From Papio anubis (Eukaryota > Chordata > Mammalia > Primates > Cercopithecidae): a DNA stretch of 64,000 bases. The translations under genes and the position numbers were made by a program. How positions within the stretch are numbered: position 1 is the stretch's first letter; every line of letters begins with the position of its first letter. The notes below the pieces were generated by a model that was not told the DNA's origin, searched no databases, and saw nothing but the letters and a program-made list of their open reading frames with translations. Where the stretch lies: assembly GCF_008728515.1 (NCBI RefSeq), contig NC_044983.1:126413139-126477138 (forward strand). The letters run 5' to 3'. Of the stretch, positions 1-11,003 are shown piece by piece.

Positions 1-279
1 CCACACCACCAGTGGGCCTCTGCCCACTGCTGCTCGTGTGTCTATATTTTCCTCCTCCATTCGCTTGACCTCCATAACTCCTTTTTATCCTTAATATTTC
101 TACTTCATTCTTATACACTCAGAGAATCTTTCCCTGACACCCTTATTTGGCAAATAATTCCTATCACAGGATTTGAAATGACATAAACTTTGACATAAAC
201 TTATGAAGAACTTTTCTCTTGGTTGTTCTTTTCATATTTACAAGTTTTCATTTACTTGGTGATTGTTTGATTAATGTTT
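1..279. other. Unassigned sequence
   Basis: I recognise no gene or repeat here. The stretch is AT-leaning, has no long open frame, and runs into an L2 3' end. Confidence 0.5.
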
Positions 280-425
280 ACTTTCTTCATCAAACCATTT
301 ACGCTCTATGAAAAAGGACTGTGTCATTTTTCTGCTCACCGCTGTGACCCCAGGACCCAATATGGGGTCTGATCCAATGTAAATGCTTAGTACACATCAG
401 CTGCTATTTGTTGTTGTTCATTATG
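280..425 (+). mobile_element. L2 LINE 3' end
   Basis: The order of motifs follows the L2 3' UTR: an 'actgtgtc...ctgctcaccgctgtgacccc' core near 320-355, then a decayed 'cctggcacatagtaggcgct' counterpart near 365-395, ending in a GTT-rich tail. It is an ancient, heavily diverged, non-coding copy. Confidence 0.6.
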
Positions 426-1129
426 TAGTGAACCCAGTTGATGCACTTCTGATAAGCTGCTTAGCATTAGTCACTTGCTCTTTTCCCAAATTTGGCTCCT
501 GCCATTTCTGCAGCAGCAAACCTGGCTAAGGTCCCCATCACCTATGTCCTGCCAGTGCCTCTTCTGGGAACAAGAGTCAGGCTTCAGCAATGGTCTCCAT
601 GGAGCCCCCAGTGCTGAGAACTGTGGCAGCAGCAGACCTTGTCTGACCCCACCAGACCCATGAGGCTCCAGCTTCCCAAGAGGCTGTCTGGAGGGTTCAG
701 GCAACATAGCCAAGCACTATGGAGGAGTTCACATCCTATGGGGCGAACTTGGACCAGTGAGACACAGAGATGCAAAAGAGCTGGTGGAGAAATTGCTCAT
801 TCTTCCCTCTGAGGCAGTGAAACACACTAGTTCCATTCCATTTTTCCAGGGACATCTCCCATGACCGATATATTTTTGTCTGAAACTTGGAACAGTTTAG
901 TCATGCCAAGCTTGTATTTTTTCTTCTTCCTTCTCTGTCTTCCCTTTTGTTCCTTTCTCTTGTGGCCAGGCATTTTACTCAGACATTAAGATTTGCCTCA
1001 GGCTATTTTCCAGGAACCTCAGGCTTAGATAATTTTTCCTTATTGTTTTAAATGTTGTCATATTCTTCCCTAGGGGCATCAGTCTAAGCATTCAGATAAT
1101 ATTGAACCTCATTCAAGAATTTATTAGCT
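426..1129. other. Unassigned 0.7 kb
   Basis: No repeat family is recognised. The part at about 480-780 is richer in CAG/CTG and GC than its surroundings and has short overlapping open frames of at most 80 codons on both strands. Those frames carry no domain I know and no splice or codon evidence, so I do not call them genes. Confidence 0.4.
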
Positions 1130-1620
1130 AAAGATTTATTGAGGCAATACTAGGAGACAGACTTTGTTCCAGGCCTCTTATTTAGCACAATACTGAGAAA
1201 GTTATTCCTAAACTTCAGCAGGTCACTTTTAAGGTGAGGGAAGAGGAAGCAGACATGTAAACCAGCAATCTGAGGATTATTGTATGTGTTCAATAAATAA
1301 GTAATCAGTAACTTTGTCAGGAGGGTTTTCCCATGGGATGTTCACATGTAAGATGAATCCTAAAGGAGGAGTGGGCTGTTTCCAAAGCCTAAGGTGGGTC
1401 ATAGAGAAGGAGGGTAGGGAGAATCTCCAGGTAGAGGGAGGAACAGACATGCATGTAGAAAGAGAGGAAGATCATGGCACATCCAGGGAAACTGCAAGAG
1501 TTTCCTTGGAAATGAAGTTGGGGAGGACTTTGGGATCAAAGGCACAAAGAAACATCATCTTTACATTGTGGTTTGGGAACCACGTTTCTGAGAAACACAG
1601 TCAAGAAGGTCCAGAATAAA
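1130..1620 (-). mobile_element. L2 LINE fragment, antisense
   Basis: The plus strand reads like reverse-complemented L2: 'tttattgaggc..' with 'tgttccaggcc', then 'ttttcccatggga' and a purine-rich run near 1395-1500 matching the 'gaggaggtgacatttgagc' and 'gcagagggaac' segments of antisense L2. The 101-codon plus-strand frame at 1314-1619 lies inside it and is fortuitous. Confidence 0.5.
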
Positions 1621-2605
1621 ATGAAGAAAATGACTGTGGGGGCTTGGTATAAATGAGCTTTGTTTATTTATTCCCTGCTTCAATTTGTAGAAGGATTTCA
1701 GGCCCTCTGAACTGCCTACATTCTGAAATAGGAAGATTGAGAATTGACATAATCATAAAACATGGCATTTTACATCAGACAGGACATACAGAGAGGCTGC
1801 TGTTCCTAGAAACTCTGAGAGTTAAGTGGTAGATACACCATAGTTGATACCGAAATTATGTCTGTTTTTGATATGTCCTTGTTCTGTAGGGCACAAGCAT
1901 TTTCAGTAATAATCATGTAATGGAATGAATATGTTTCATGAATAAACTAAAATGTTTACTTCACAAATGAAAATATTTCACTTTGGATTTCACACTGTGT
2001 GATTGTTTGACATTATAAACAGAAATAAACATTCCCTATTACCACATAGAATGATAGAATGGAAGCAACTCAGACACTTTTTCTTTATCTTTGCCATCAC
2101 TGTGCTCTCATTCTTTATTTTTCAACTGTTGGTTAAACATAAAAATATGTACTACCACAGAGGTTGGAGATACAAACTACACCTGTACCTGAAGTGAGTC
2201 TAAACGATTCCTAATTGTTACAAGCTTACTCTCTAAACCAATGTGTGCAGCTAGTCCTGCCTGTGTTAGGGGCCTACTCTAGAACTGAGAGTCCTCTGAA
2301 TTAACTTTATCTTTTATTAATGGACAATAAGCATGTGCCTATTTGAAACTTATACACACATCAGTAAAACTCAACATTAATAGCAGCAATTGTTTGACCA
2401 ACAAATAATTTGGAGCAACATGTATTTTTCTCCCTGAAATCATTTAGAATTGCCAGTGCTTGGTGACAGTAAACACAGATTGACGTTTAGCCGGGTGTAT
2501 TATTGTTTTCAAGTTCTTTAAGACAATGCACTTCTTTATTACCCACACCCAGAACAGACTGCCCCCTGGTTCCATCCTGGGTGCCACTAGAACTTATGCA
2601 AATGG
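1621..2605. other. Unassigned 1 kb
   Basis: AT-rich single-copy-looking sequence. No repeat, RNA gene or convincing reading frame was seen. A 64-codon frame at 2003-2197 is hydrophobic in the middle but has no recognisable family. Confidence 0.45.
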
Positions 2606-2828
2606 ATTCTGGAGCTAAACAAACTGGTCCAAATTCTGCCTCTTCCATTTCCTGGTGGTAAGATCTTCAGAAAGTTGATTAACCTCTTAATGCCCTGTTT
2701 TCTTCATTGAAAAATACACCTATAGTAGTAACTGCCTTACAAGTTGTAATGATGGTTGCATAAGTTAATAGGTAAAGTGCTTAGATAAGTGCCTAAAGCA
2801 TAATAAACACTAACACACATTAGCTAAT
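2606..2828 (+). mobile_element. MIR SINE
   Basis: The MIR layout is readable end to end: 'ttctggagctaaacaaactgg', 'aattctgcctcttccattt', 'gttgattaacctctt', 'ttttcttcattgaaaaat', 'aagtgcttagataagtgcct' and a final AATAAACACTAA. This copy is tRNA-derived, ancient and shared across mammals. Confidence 0.85.
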
Positions 2829-2829
2829 T

Positions 2830-2935
2830 AGATAATCTGGTTAAAGAAGGTAAAGTGAGGTCCGGTGGTGAGAACTAAGCTGATAGCAGAGACAGGACTG
2901 AAACCTAAATCTGCCCCATTTTAATTCAGTTCTCT
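2830..2935 (-). mobile_element. MIR SINE fragment, antisense
   Basis: A core resembling 'gcagagacaggactgaaaccta...tctg' (2883-2910) matches the antisense MIR 'cagagccaggattcgaaccca' block. It sits directly beside the sense MIR upstream. Confidence 0.45.
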
Positions 2936-3039
2936 GATCTCTAAACAATATTGATTAATGTGATTATGGTGACAAAATGAACAACTTCTCAACAGGACCA
3001 GAAGACTTAGAACTTTAAAGGATGAGAAAGGTTTTTTTG

Positions 3040-3165
3040 GAAATTGGTTTATGCAACTGACACATACTAGTTTTGCAATGTTGAACCAAGTACCTAAGCC
3101 TCTCTGACTCGGTTTGACATGAGGTGTTACCGTATGGAAAATGAAATAATACATCTATAGCAACC
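3040..3165 (+). mobile_element. MIR SINE fragment
   Basis: Partial MIR order: 'actgacacatactagttttg', 'aaccaagtacctaagcctct', 'ctcggtttgacatgaggt', 'tggaaaatgaaataata'. It is diverged but collinear with the MIR core. Confidence 0.5.
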
Positions 3166-3284
3166 ACTAACTGTCTGCACCTGTTTGCTTCTCAAAAATC
3201 TATGATTTTATTACTACTGTTGTTATACATGGATGTTGCCCAGTAGAAATATAACATGAGCTACAAATGCAAGCCACGTATGCA

Positions 3285-3535
3285 ATTTTAAATTTCTGGT
3301 GACTATGTTATAAAAAGTAAAAAGAAACAGGTGAAATGAATTTTAGTAACATTTTTACTTTATCCAAATAGTACCAATGTTCTCTAATTAATATAAAAAT
3401 TAATAATGAGATATTTTACTTTTTTCCTTGAAAACAGTATGTATTGAAATCCAGCGTATATTTTAAATTAGAACATATCTCAATTTGAACCACCCATACT
3501 GCAAATATCCAATAGACAGAGATAACTAATGGGGC
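3285..3535 (+). mobile_element. Non-autonomous DNA transposon (hAT-like), unnamed
   Basis: This copy contains 'aaaaagaaacaggtgaaatg', 'aaaaattaataatgagatat' and 'catatctcaatttgaacc', an order I recall from a primate-wide DNA-transposon MITE. The same family reappears in reverse orientation at 60770-60970 and 61359-61425. The exact family name is uncertain. Confidence 0.55.
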
Positions 3536-3539
3536 TATT

Positions 3540-4289
3540 ATTTTAGATGGTACAGGTATACAGTTACTCTAACAGGTGGCATGAACTGAGGCTATAAAAA
3601 GGTATCAAAGACTTCTGATGATGCCTTGTACCACATTTATATTTTGGATAGTCAAGTGAAATCAAGGATGTGTGAGGGAGTTCATGAACCTTCAAGTATT
3701 TGACCTAGTATAAGGAAATAGACATATATCCTTGTATTTGACATGTATCCTTATATCCTCCTATGAGGATGTTAGATGTATATCCTTATATCCTCATGTA
3801 TAAGAATATATGTCATTTCAATGATGTAACAACGATTTTTGTAAATGCCCACATAGAATTTAGTGGAAGAGAACAAAGTTGAAAACACACTTTTTCCTGA
3901 AGAACAGATATTTTTCCTCCATTGGTCAGATTTTGAGACATACATATCTACTGAGGTTGATTGCATTGTCCTTTTTGCCTTGCCAACCAGGAAGCTCGTA
4001 GCTAAGTTGGGCATTCTACTATAATGGTTATCATTAGCCAAAGTTTTTACTACTTGCACTATTCTTGGCCCTTGGTGTTTGTCCTAATTAATTTGGCCTA
4101 ATTAATGTTCTCATAGTCGTGTGTTGAAAATTATTTGAGGAGAATAAATATATAGAAAAGAATAAGTAAATAAACTTCCTTAAATGCATTCCTTAGTACC
4201 TGATTCACAAATAACATTGGGCTCAATGAATAACATCTTTATGTAAGACATGAATTAGAGTTTAATATCCATATCACAGTAATTAAACC
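3540..4289. other. Unassigned 0.75 kb
   Basis: No recognised element except a short imperfect tandem tract (separate entry at 3715-3815). A 95-codon minus-strand frame at 3772-4059 has no recognisable domain. Confidence 0.4.
3715..3815. repeat. Imperfect ATATCCT tandem tract
   Basis: Repeated 'tatccttatatcctc'-like units appear three to four times with interruptions, spanning roughly 3720-3800. It is a low-copy degenerate minisatellite. Confidence 0.6.
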
Positions 4290-4440
4290 TCAAACTATAG
4301 ATTCAGAGACTGTCACAGACTGGAAGGGTTGAGAGATTATCTCTTTTAATTGATAGAGTCCTAGAGAAGTTTAGTAACCTTTGTAAAGACTTCAAGATGG
4401 CTAATGGCAGTCCTGGCTTTTAGAAGGTCTTCTTTCCAAT
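4290..4440 (-). mobile_element. MIR/MIR3 SINE, antisense
   Basis: The text 'cacagactggaagggttgag..attatctc' and then 'agagaagtttagtaaccttt' follows the antisense MIR-group pattern 'actggaagggacc..agatcatc..gaggttaagtgactt'. The middle is deleted. Confidence 0.55.
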
Positions 4441-4989
4441 ATTTTAACTTCTTGTAAATCCATCTCAATAAGATTCCAATGAGCAAATCATCTCTTAATG
4501 GGTGGGCAGAGGCTGGAGCAATTTAAACCTTGACATTAATTGGTGTGTCAGACATAAAGTAATAAAGTATTATTTGTTATTTGCTAAGGACAAACTATGC
4601 TGAACCTGAACAATCCATCCTGTAAAGGAGTCTGCATTACCCATTCCTGATAATAGAACCATTATTCATGTGAGATGACACTGCACTGCAAGGTTAGACT
4701 ACGAACATTAGTTTTTATCAACTACACTTGATAATATCACAGACATGTTAATGACTGAAATTACTTAATATAACTTGGCATTGGTTTAGGAGAGAAAACA
4801 GACATTCTCATCTACCAGTTGTAAATTGGCTCAAGCCTACTGAAGAGTAGTTTATGAATGTAAATCTAATCTTAAATATGGGCATAGCATTGTACCAAAG
4901 ATAGAGCTTCCAGGTACAGTATTTATCCTGTCAACTTAGAGCCTCTGCTTACATATTCATATTATAACACATACATCCTTGTCACCATT
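4441..4989. other. Unassigned 0.55 kb
   Basis: AT-rich; no repeat family, RNA gene or credible frame seen. Confidence 0.45.
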
Positions 4990-5150
4990 TCTGATCCCTA
5001 TCAGGACCTGGAAAGCAGGGTAGGTCCAATTATGCCCATTTTACAGATTAACAAACCAAGAATTGGCAAATTCAAGTAACTACCTTGTAGTCACACAACT
5101 AAGAGCTTGGATTCAAACTCAAATCTGTCTCCAAATCCAGTACTTTGAAG
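4990..5150 (-). mobile_element. MIR SINE, antisense
   Basis: Clear antisense MIR: 'ccaattatgcccattttaca', 'gattaacaaaccaagaatt', 'agtcacacaactaagagctt', 'ggattcaaactcaaatctgt', 'ctccaaatccag'. Confidence 0.85.
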
Positions 5151-5204
5151 ACTATGGTGAGTGTTCTAGAGTTTTAAAAAATTTTCTAATACAGTTTATG
5201 TTAA

Positions 5205-5405
5205 GGTTTCCAGATAAAATACAGGACATTCACTTAAATTTGTTTCATATAAGCAATAAACAACTTTTAGTTTAACTATGTTTCCATCGTTGCATGGATG
5301 TCCAAGCAATAGTTGGTGCACCCTTATATTAAAATTTCATTTTTGCTTATCTCAAATTTAAATTTTACCAGGTCTCCTGTATTTTTATTTGCTAAATCTG
5401 GCAGC
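5205..5405. mobile_element. Palindromic DNA-transposon remnant (MITE)
   Basis: The left arm contains 'ccagataaaatacaggacat'. The right arm near 5365-5402 contains 'tctcctgtatttttatttgc' and 'taaatctgg', its imperfect reverse complement, and AAATTTAAA blocks lie inside both arms. This is the long inverted-repeat architecture of a small non-autonomous DNA transposon. I remember the family as mammal-wide but cannot name it safely. Confidence 0.7.
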
Positions 5406-5959
5406 CCCATTCTGTGGGTATTAAGGTCCCAGGCCTGAAGATAATCAGAATAATGACAAGGAGAGTGGAAAGCACAAAGCTGCTCAGCCACAGTCTTGAC
5501 CCAAGAAAAGACACCAGGAGTTGTCTAAGGTTGTAGAGGCTGCAAGTAGCAGACTGCTTACCTAAGACAGAACCTTCATCCAGACAGACAGGGAATGCAA
5601 TGATTATCTTATGTTGTGTAATCATGCAAAATAAATTCCAGTCTCCCAGAGGGAAATATTTAAATTGTTTAAGAGTTAAACAGTGGTGCCAAATAGAAAA
5701 ACTAGAAAATATATTCATTTTTACACAAAATATTTTGAGAAAAAAAAAAGCAGAGTCAAACACTTAGTGAAGAAAATGTATGTTTGTGATGGCGGGACAG
5801 TATGAATGACTCTATAGAGCACAGTGAATTCATTGATTGGATATAAAATTGAAAAGGAGGGGTGGAAGATAAAGGGTAGTCGAATGTAAATCAGTTATTA
5901 TTATAATTGTTTGAAAAAATGAACAAACACTGTATAGATGTAAAATCTGGCCAGGTTTC
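5406..5959. other. Unassigned 0.55 kb
   Basis: No recognised repeat. The 123-codon minus-strand frame at 5392-5763 overlaps the MITE arm, contains a long hydrophobic run and looks fortuitous. Confidence 0.4.
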
Positions 5960-6500
5960 CTAGAAACACATCTGATATGTATTCAGGAGGTTTATTGGGA
6001 GTATTCCATGAGGAAGTGAGGAAAGGCAGGATTGGGCAGAGGGAAAAGTTAAATTGGAATGCAGTTAACATGGATAACTCAGCCCAAAACATGTGGGGCT
6101 CTGAAGCTAGGAGGCTCTTCAGGGTTGTCCCAACTGAGGCAAGGGGCCTGGGTTTTGTACCTCAGCATAGACCAGTCATTAGATGAGGGCTGCCCCAGAG
6201 TGGGGATGTAACCTTGGGGGTAGCTCATTCCTGTGACTGGAGGCAATTCCCAGAGAGGAGCAAAGTGGTGATCCTCTGTCAGGCAGCACTCTTGGCAGCT
6301 GGGAAAATGAGTGCATCAGTCCTGAAGGGGATGCGGGTGGCACATCACAGCATCCACCATAGCCCATTCCTTGCTCTGTTGCTCTGTTCAAATCTGCTTG
6401 TTGCTTATGTTAAGTTTAGTCCATTGGAGATCAACTTCTCCAGGATCCTGGATTGTGTCTTTCTTGGGGAAACTTGTAAGAAAATGTTAGCAGGATGATG
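5960..6500 (-). mobile_element. Possible ERVL-like LTR, antisense
   Basis: Read on the minus strand, the left edge gives 'cccaataaacctcctgaata', a polyadenylation-signal-plus-tail arrangement typical of the 3' part of ERVL-type LTRs. The upstream block near 6010-6090 resembles LTR16/LTR33-type sequence. No TG..CA ends or duplication could be fixed. The short frames across it (62-94 codons) are not retroviral proteins I recognise. Confidence 0.4.
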
Positions 6501-7410
6501 TATAACCCTTGCTTTTGTAGCTGGTCTTGGAGCTGTAACTGAATCACATTGCTTTCCTTACCAATCTAGTTTCCCTTCACCATTAACTACTACCTATGCT
6601 GGTCTTAATCAGTGGCACAGACTCTTATCCCTGAGGAATCTGAGCCATTGGTCACTATGCTTTTCTTAGGCAGTGGCTTCAGTTCTTGACTACTTACCGT
6701 CAAGATTAGGCAAAGGTCACCAAGTGATGGTCTGTAGGCCACTTGAGTATCAAACTCTTTGTTTCCTATGCCAGTTATGAAACAGTGGATGTCTGAAACA
6801 GGTAATGAGGGTCACCTACTTAGATCCTCTGAATGGGTCATCAGTTACTCCTGTCAGGATAATGAGTCTTTCCTTGCTTGCTTCTGTCTTGGCAAAGGAA
6901 GTCTGAAGTGATCAAAGGGCAGCTGTGGCCTAAAGTTCCATGGATCTTTTACTGTGTCTCCTGGTGAGGAATTTGACTGTGAAAATGGCTTGGACAAAGT
7001 GGGTGACTGATGGGTAGGGTGGCCTCTTGTGGGTATGGCCAGCTCCCAGTTGTAGTGATCTGGGGTCAGGGACCCCTTCTATTCCATCTAAGCCAGGCTA
7101 TGGAGTTTGTGGGGAAGCACATGACAACCTCGTTACTTTTCTTAGTAATTTATTTGTTTTGGACCAAGAGCATGCTCGGCAACTATGAAAATAGATTTCC
7201 AATCTTTGAGAATGGATGACAAGAATTGATAAGAGACTCAAGATTTCAGGCAAAGAAGCATGAGATAAGGGACTCATGACTTCAGGCAGGGAATTTTCCA
7301 ACTCGACCAGAGTAATGAAAATGTAATCAAGAAACTATAGTAGATATGAACCGAGTGACAGTGATAGGCCATTTGGAGAAAGGTTGTAGCATGAGAGTTT
7401 GTCTAATGTT
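6501..7410. other. Unassigned 0.9 kb, possible ERV interior
   Basis: No family recognised. It follows the candidate LTR and has similar, non-AT-rich composition, so it may be decayed retroviral interior. I see no conserved motif that proves it. Confidence 0.3.
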
Positions 7411-7411
7411 C

Positions 7412-7630
7412 CAGAAAGAGCAAAGGCTGTGAAGTCAAACAGATCCCCAAATGAAGCTCAGCTCTGCTGTCACCCAACTTTCAGGGCTTCTCAGAGCTTC
7501 GGTTTTCTCATCTGTAACAAGGGGGTATAAATAGATTTTACACATCACCATGCTTGTTTACTAAATTAGAGACAATGTATGTAAAATGTACATCCTAGCT
7601 TCTGGCCCTCTCCCACCCAATAAATACTTG
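7412..7630 (+). mobile_element. MIR SINE
   Basis: Collinear MIR: 'gaaagagcaaaggctgtgaa', 'ctcagctctgctgtcaccca', 'ggttttctcatctgtaacaa', ending near 'cccacccaataaatacttgt'. Confidence 0.75.
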
Positions 7631-8115
7631 TCCACTGTCCACTTAATTTTGAATTATGCAGACAGCCTTTGAGACACATGCACATTAGAACAATTCCCAT
7701 TTAGAAAATCAAAGGAGACAGGAACAAGAGCAAAAGGAGAGCAAGCCTTCCCCAGGTTATGTTTTGTGTGATCCTTGAATGTGTTTGATATAAAAATGGC
7801 AGATGAAAATGCTGTAGCTCACACCCAAAGTTAGTAACCATGCAGACTTTGATGAAATTATCAACAATTCATAATGTGACTGCTGCTGAAACAATGATGG
7901 AGGGAAGCACAAGCCTTGAAGGTGCCAGGATTACATGGGGAAGTGAAGAAGAGCATGAGATGTGCATTTTATTAAAATTAAAGTTCAACGTGATATGACA
8001 GTTTGCCTTTTATAGCTGTTCACTTAAAACTAGGAAAGATCAGAACCAGTAACCAGGTCTTATTCTTTGGACCAAAACAACTGATTTTTAGAAAAAAAAA
8101 AAATCAAAGAACTAA
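7631..8115. other. Unassigned 0.5 kb
   Basis: No repeat or gene recognised. It includes a short A-run near 8092-8103. Confidence 0.45.
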
Positions 8116-8119
8116 CCTA

Positions 8120-8305
8120 CTATTTTAGCTCATTTAATTTTTATAGCAATTTTATGAAGAAGGTGTGATTCCCTTCATTTTAAAGAGGAAAAACAATGGA
8201 GACATAGTTAGGAAAAGTAGAATTTCCAACATCACACAGTTAGGGTGAGATTTGAACTCCCAAATGCAACGTTAATTCCATTGTTTCGTGCTGCTTCATT
8301 CCATG
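8120..8305 (-). mobile_element. MIR SINE, antisense
   Basis: The blocks 'gctcatttaatttttatagc', 'gattcccttcattttaaaga', 'acatcacacagttagggtga' and 'gatttgaactcccaaatgc' follow antisense MIR order. Confidence 0.8.
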
Positions 8306-8366
8306 CCCATGCTGTTCCTCTGTGGTATGTTATTTTTATAAAGTATTTAAGAAATATTTTCACACG

Positions 8367-8729
8367 TGTTACAAACTGAATGTTTGTGTCCTCCCAAAAT
8401 GCATCTGTTGAAATTTAATACCCAGAGTGATGATATTTGGAGGTGGAGCCCTTGGGAGGTAATCAGGTGATGAGACTGGAGACCTCATGAGAGGGATTAG
8501 TGTACTTATATCAGGGACCCAAGGGAACTCAGCCATCTCTTCCACCATGTGAGGGCACAGCAAGAAGGCTTCATCCATGAACCAGAAAGCTGGTGCTCAC
8601 CAGACTCCAAATCTGCTGGCATCTTGATCTTGGACTTCCCAGCTTCCAGAACTCTGAGAAATAAATGTTTATTGTTTAAGCCACCCAGTCTATGGTAATT
8701 TGTGATAGCAGCTCTGGCTGATTAATACA
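8367..8729 (+). mobile_element. MLT1-type LTR (ERVL-MaLR)
   Basis: Full-length LTR pattern: the start 'tgttacaaactgaatgtttg', middle 'tccaccatgtgagggcacag', 'catcttgatcttggacttcc', the polyadenylation region 'gagaaataaatgtttattgt', 'ttaagccacccagtctatgg' and the end 'gattaataca'. It is a solo LTR, since no internal sequence follows. Confidence 0.85.
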
Positions 8730-9289
8730 CAGTGATTTTTGGAATATTTATAATACTGACTTAGTTAAGGCAGTTAATACACGTGTTGTACCATAAACTA
8801 AAGAAACAACCTGCAGGTCACATTCTTCAACTGATAATTGATCAGTCAATAATCATGAGTTGAGGGTCCACCATGCTGAACTTGTGTTACACATGATAAT
8901 TACTTTTTGCTCCCATGTCATGTTCTAATAGCTGTCATTGTTAAATATGAAAGTTAACAATTTCTCTTTTCCACACAAACTCTTCTTAAACTTTTTCCAA
9001 ATTATCTTCACAATTCTTTTTGTGAATAGTTCCTAATTTAAGTTAGTTGCTCATTTCACTGACAATTCCATTGTATAGTCATCATTATCCTTCCCACTTC
9101 CCATATTATTCCCATTCTCATTTCAACCTTCTTCATCTTTCACTGCTTATTATTTATCTTTCTGATGATTTTTAATGATAGCACCAAATACATTCAAAAG
9201 AAAAATTTCCTATACACAGTGCTTGGGAGAGATCTCTGATGATATTTGCTTTCTTTCTTTACCTCTGAAATTTAGAATTATTTTGGATG
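8730..9289. other. Unassigned 0.55 kb
   Basis: AT-rich, no recognised element; pyrimidine-rich stretches lie near 9090-9170 and 9245-9265. Confidence 0.45.
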
Positions 9290-10010
9290 CTTTCTATGTG
9301 TTAGAAACTAGAAAAACAAAGTTGATCAGAGTCCCCTAAGGGACTCATAGTATAGATGGTGGGATGGTGAAGACATGTATGAAACATCCACAATATAATG
9401 TGACAAGTGCTGTAACCAAAGTGAGATCCAAGTACTGATGGAGCACTCAAGTGTTCATTTGACTCTGCCAGGGGAGTTAGGAAATACATTCCTGAGAAAG
9501 TGATATTTAAGCACAGTCTTGAAGACTGGCAGGACTTTTCCTGATTGAGTGGTTGAGTGGTTGAGAAGGAAGGACACTTTTATGTGCTTGGGGATTAGAA
9601 AACTTTGGCTTAGTTGGAGAGATAATACCTGTGTCCACTGGGGTAGAAGCAGAAGATGGTAAAGTGAGCTATAGAAGATGGGACCAGCCTAAATAATGAG
9701 AATGGAATCCCACTTTCAAGGGAAAATCATATAAAATGGACCACAGCATTAATGGAAAATAGGGTGGGAGGTTTCGTAGAGGCAGATCAGGCTCGAAGAG
9801 AAGATCATGGTCATGGAAGGTTTTATGTAACGTGCCAAAGACTTTGTCTTTCATTCCCTATGCAATGGGACATCCTGATAGCTTTTTTCACGGAATGGAC
9901 TTAGATTTGTTTTGTTGATTGTGGAAAATAAATTGGAGGAAAGACGTTAAAAGGAAAAGGAATAGTTAAGCAGTTATTTAAGTAATTCAGGTGAAAAATG
10001 ACGAATGTCT
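9290..10010 (-). mobile_element. L2 LINE fragment, antisense
   Basis: Reverse-complement L2 is followed for about 700 bases: 'tgtgttagaaactagaaaaa', 'gataatacctgtg', 'gaaggttttatgta', 'cattccctatgcaatgggac' and 'cggaatggacttagatttgt', matching the 'ccaatgggaagcc..tgacatgatctgattt' stretch of antisense L2. Heavily diverged. Confidence 0.65.
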
Positions 10011-10159
10011 GGACATAGATGTGATGAAAGAAAAAAATCCCAGTGTCTCTGCTTTCTCAGGTCTTGCTGTGTATTTTTGGGGAACACTAAAATAATCACA
10101 AACGTAACAATACTTTACATTTTTGTAGTGCTTTAAAAGAACAACTATAACATCAAGTC

Positions 10160-10385
10160 AAGTTTTTGTTGAGAGCATACTATATGATGGCCACTTTGTG
10201 TTAAGCGTTGTGTATGGTTTACCTCAATTTAATTTTCTTCTCCCAACAGACTTACAAAAGAGGTAGAACATATATGCTTCCCATTATGCGAGAAAGAAAC
10301 AGGCCTGAGAGTCTAATGAATTACTCAAGTCTATGCTGCCAAGGAAGAACAGAATCTTTAGGTGAGCAGAACTTCATGCTCCTGT
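10160..10385 (-). mobile_element. MIR SINE, antisense
   Basis: The text 'ttgttgagagcatactatat', 'gtgttaagcgttgtgtatgg', 'cctcaatttaattttcttct' and then 'ttcccattatgcgagaaaga' follows antisense MIR from its 3' end inward. Confidence 0.7.
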
Positions 10386-10744
10386 TCTTGGAGGTGTTCT
10401 TTCCAGGATACTGGTATTAACTCAGCATATGTCACATATGCTAAATGTTTGATATATATGCAGCCCATACTGAATGATTTCAGAGGCCCTTGGCCTGAGC
10501 TTTGAAACCTGCAGGCTGAACTCCAAGAAGTAGACGAGTGAAGGCTGAACGTTCCCAGTGGTAAAGATGTATAAGTACTCAAATTCCCCTATAATTCCTC
10601 AGAAGACGTAACTTATTTTAATTAATCAATCAAATATTTATTTCACCTCACCTCTGTTCACAGGAGCTGCGATAGGATCAAGAGATTTCAGCATGCATGT
10701 GGCCATAGATTGTCTGAGAAAGAAGCCATCTGTTAGAGTTGACA
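10386..10744. other. Unassigned 0.36 kb
   Basis: No element recognised between two MIRs. Confidence 0.45.
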
Positions 10745-10975
10745 GGTTGTGGTCTCAGAAATCATTGAACCTGGGCTTGAATTCTGACACCAACACTATT
10801 ACATAGCTGTGTGGCTTTGGAAGTGTCATTTCACCTCTCTAATCCTCAGCTTCCCCACCTGTACAATTGAATCAGAAGTATGCAAATTGCAGGGTTGCTG
10901 TAAAAATAGGAGTTTATATACTAATGTGCTTTGTACAGTATAGAACCAGGAGAAGGTGCAAAATCTATGGTAGTA
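10745..10975 (+). mobile_element. MIR SINE
   Basis: 'ctgggcttgaattctgacac', 'atagctgtgtggctttggaa', 'tcagcttccccacctgtaca' and 'gggttgctgtaaaaatagga' give a long MIR match. Confidence 0.85.
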
Positions 10976-10977
10976 GT

Positions 10978-11003
10978 TCATTATTATTATTATTATTATT
11001 AAT
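10978..11003. repeat. (TTA)n microsatellite
   Basis: A run of seven ATT/TTA units at the end of the MIR, likely grown from its A/T tail. Confidence 0.9.
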
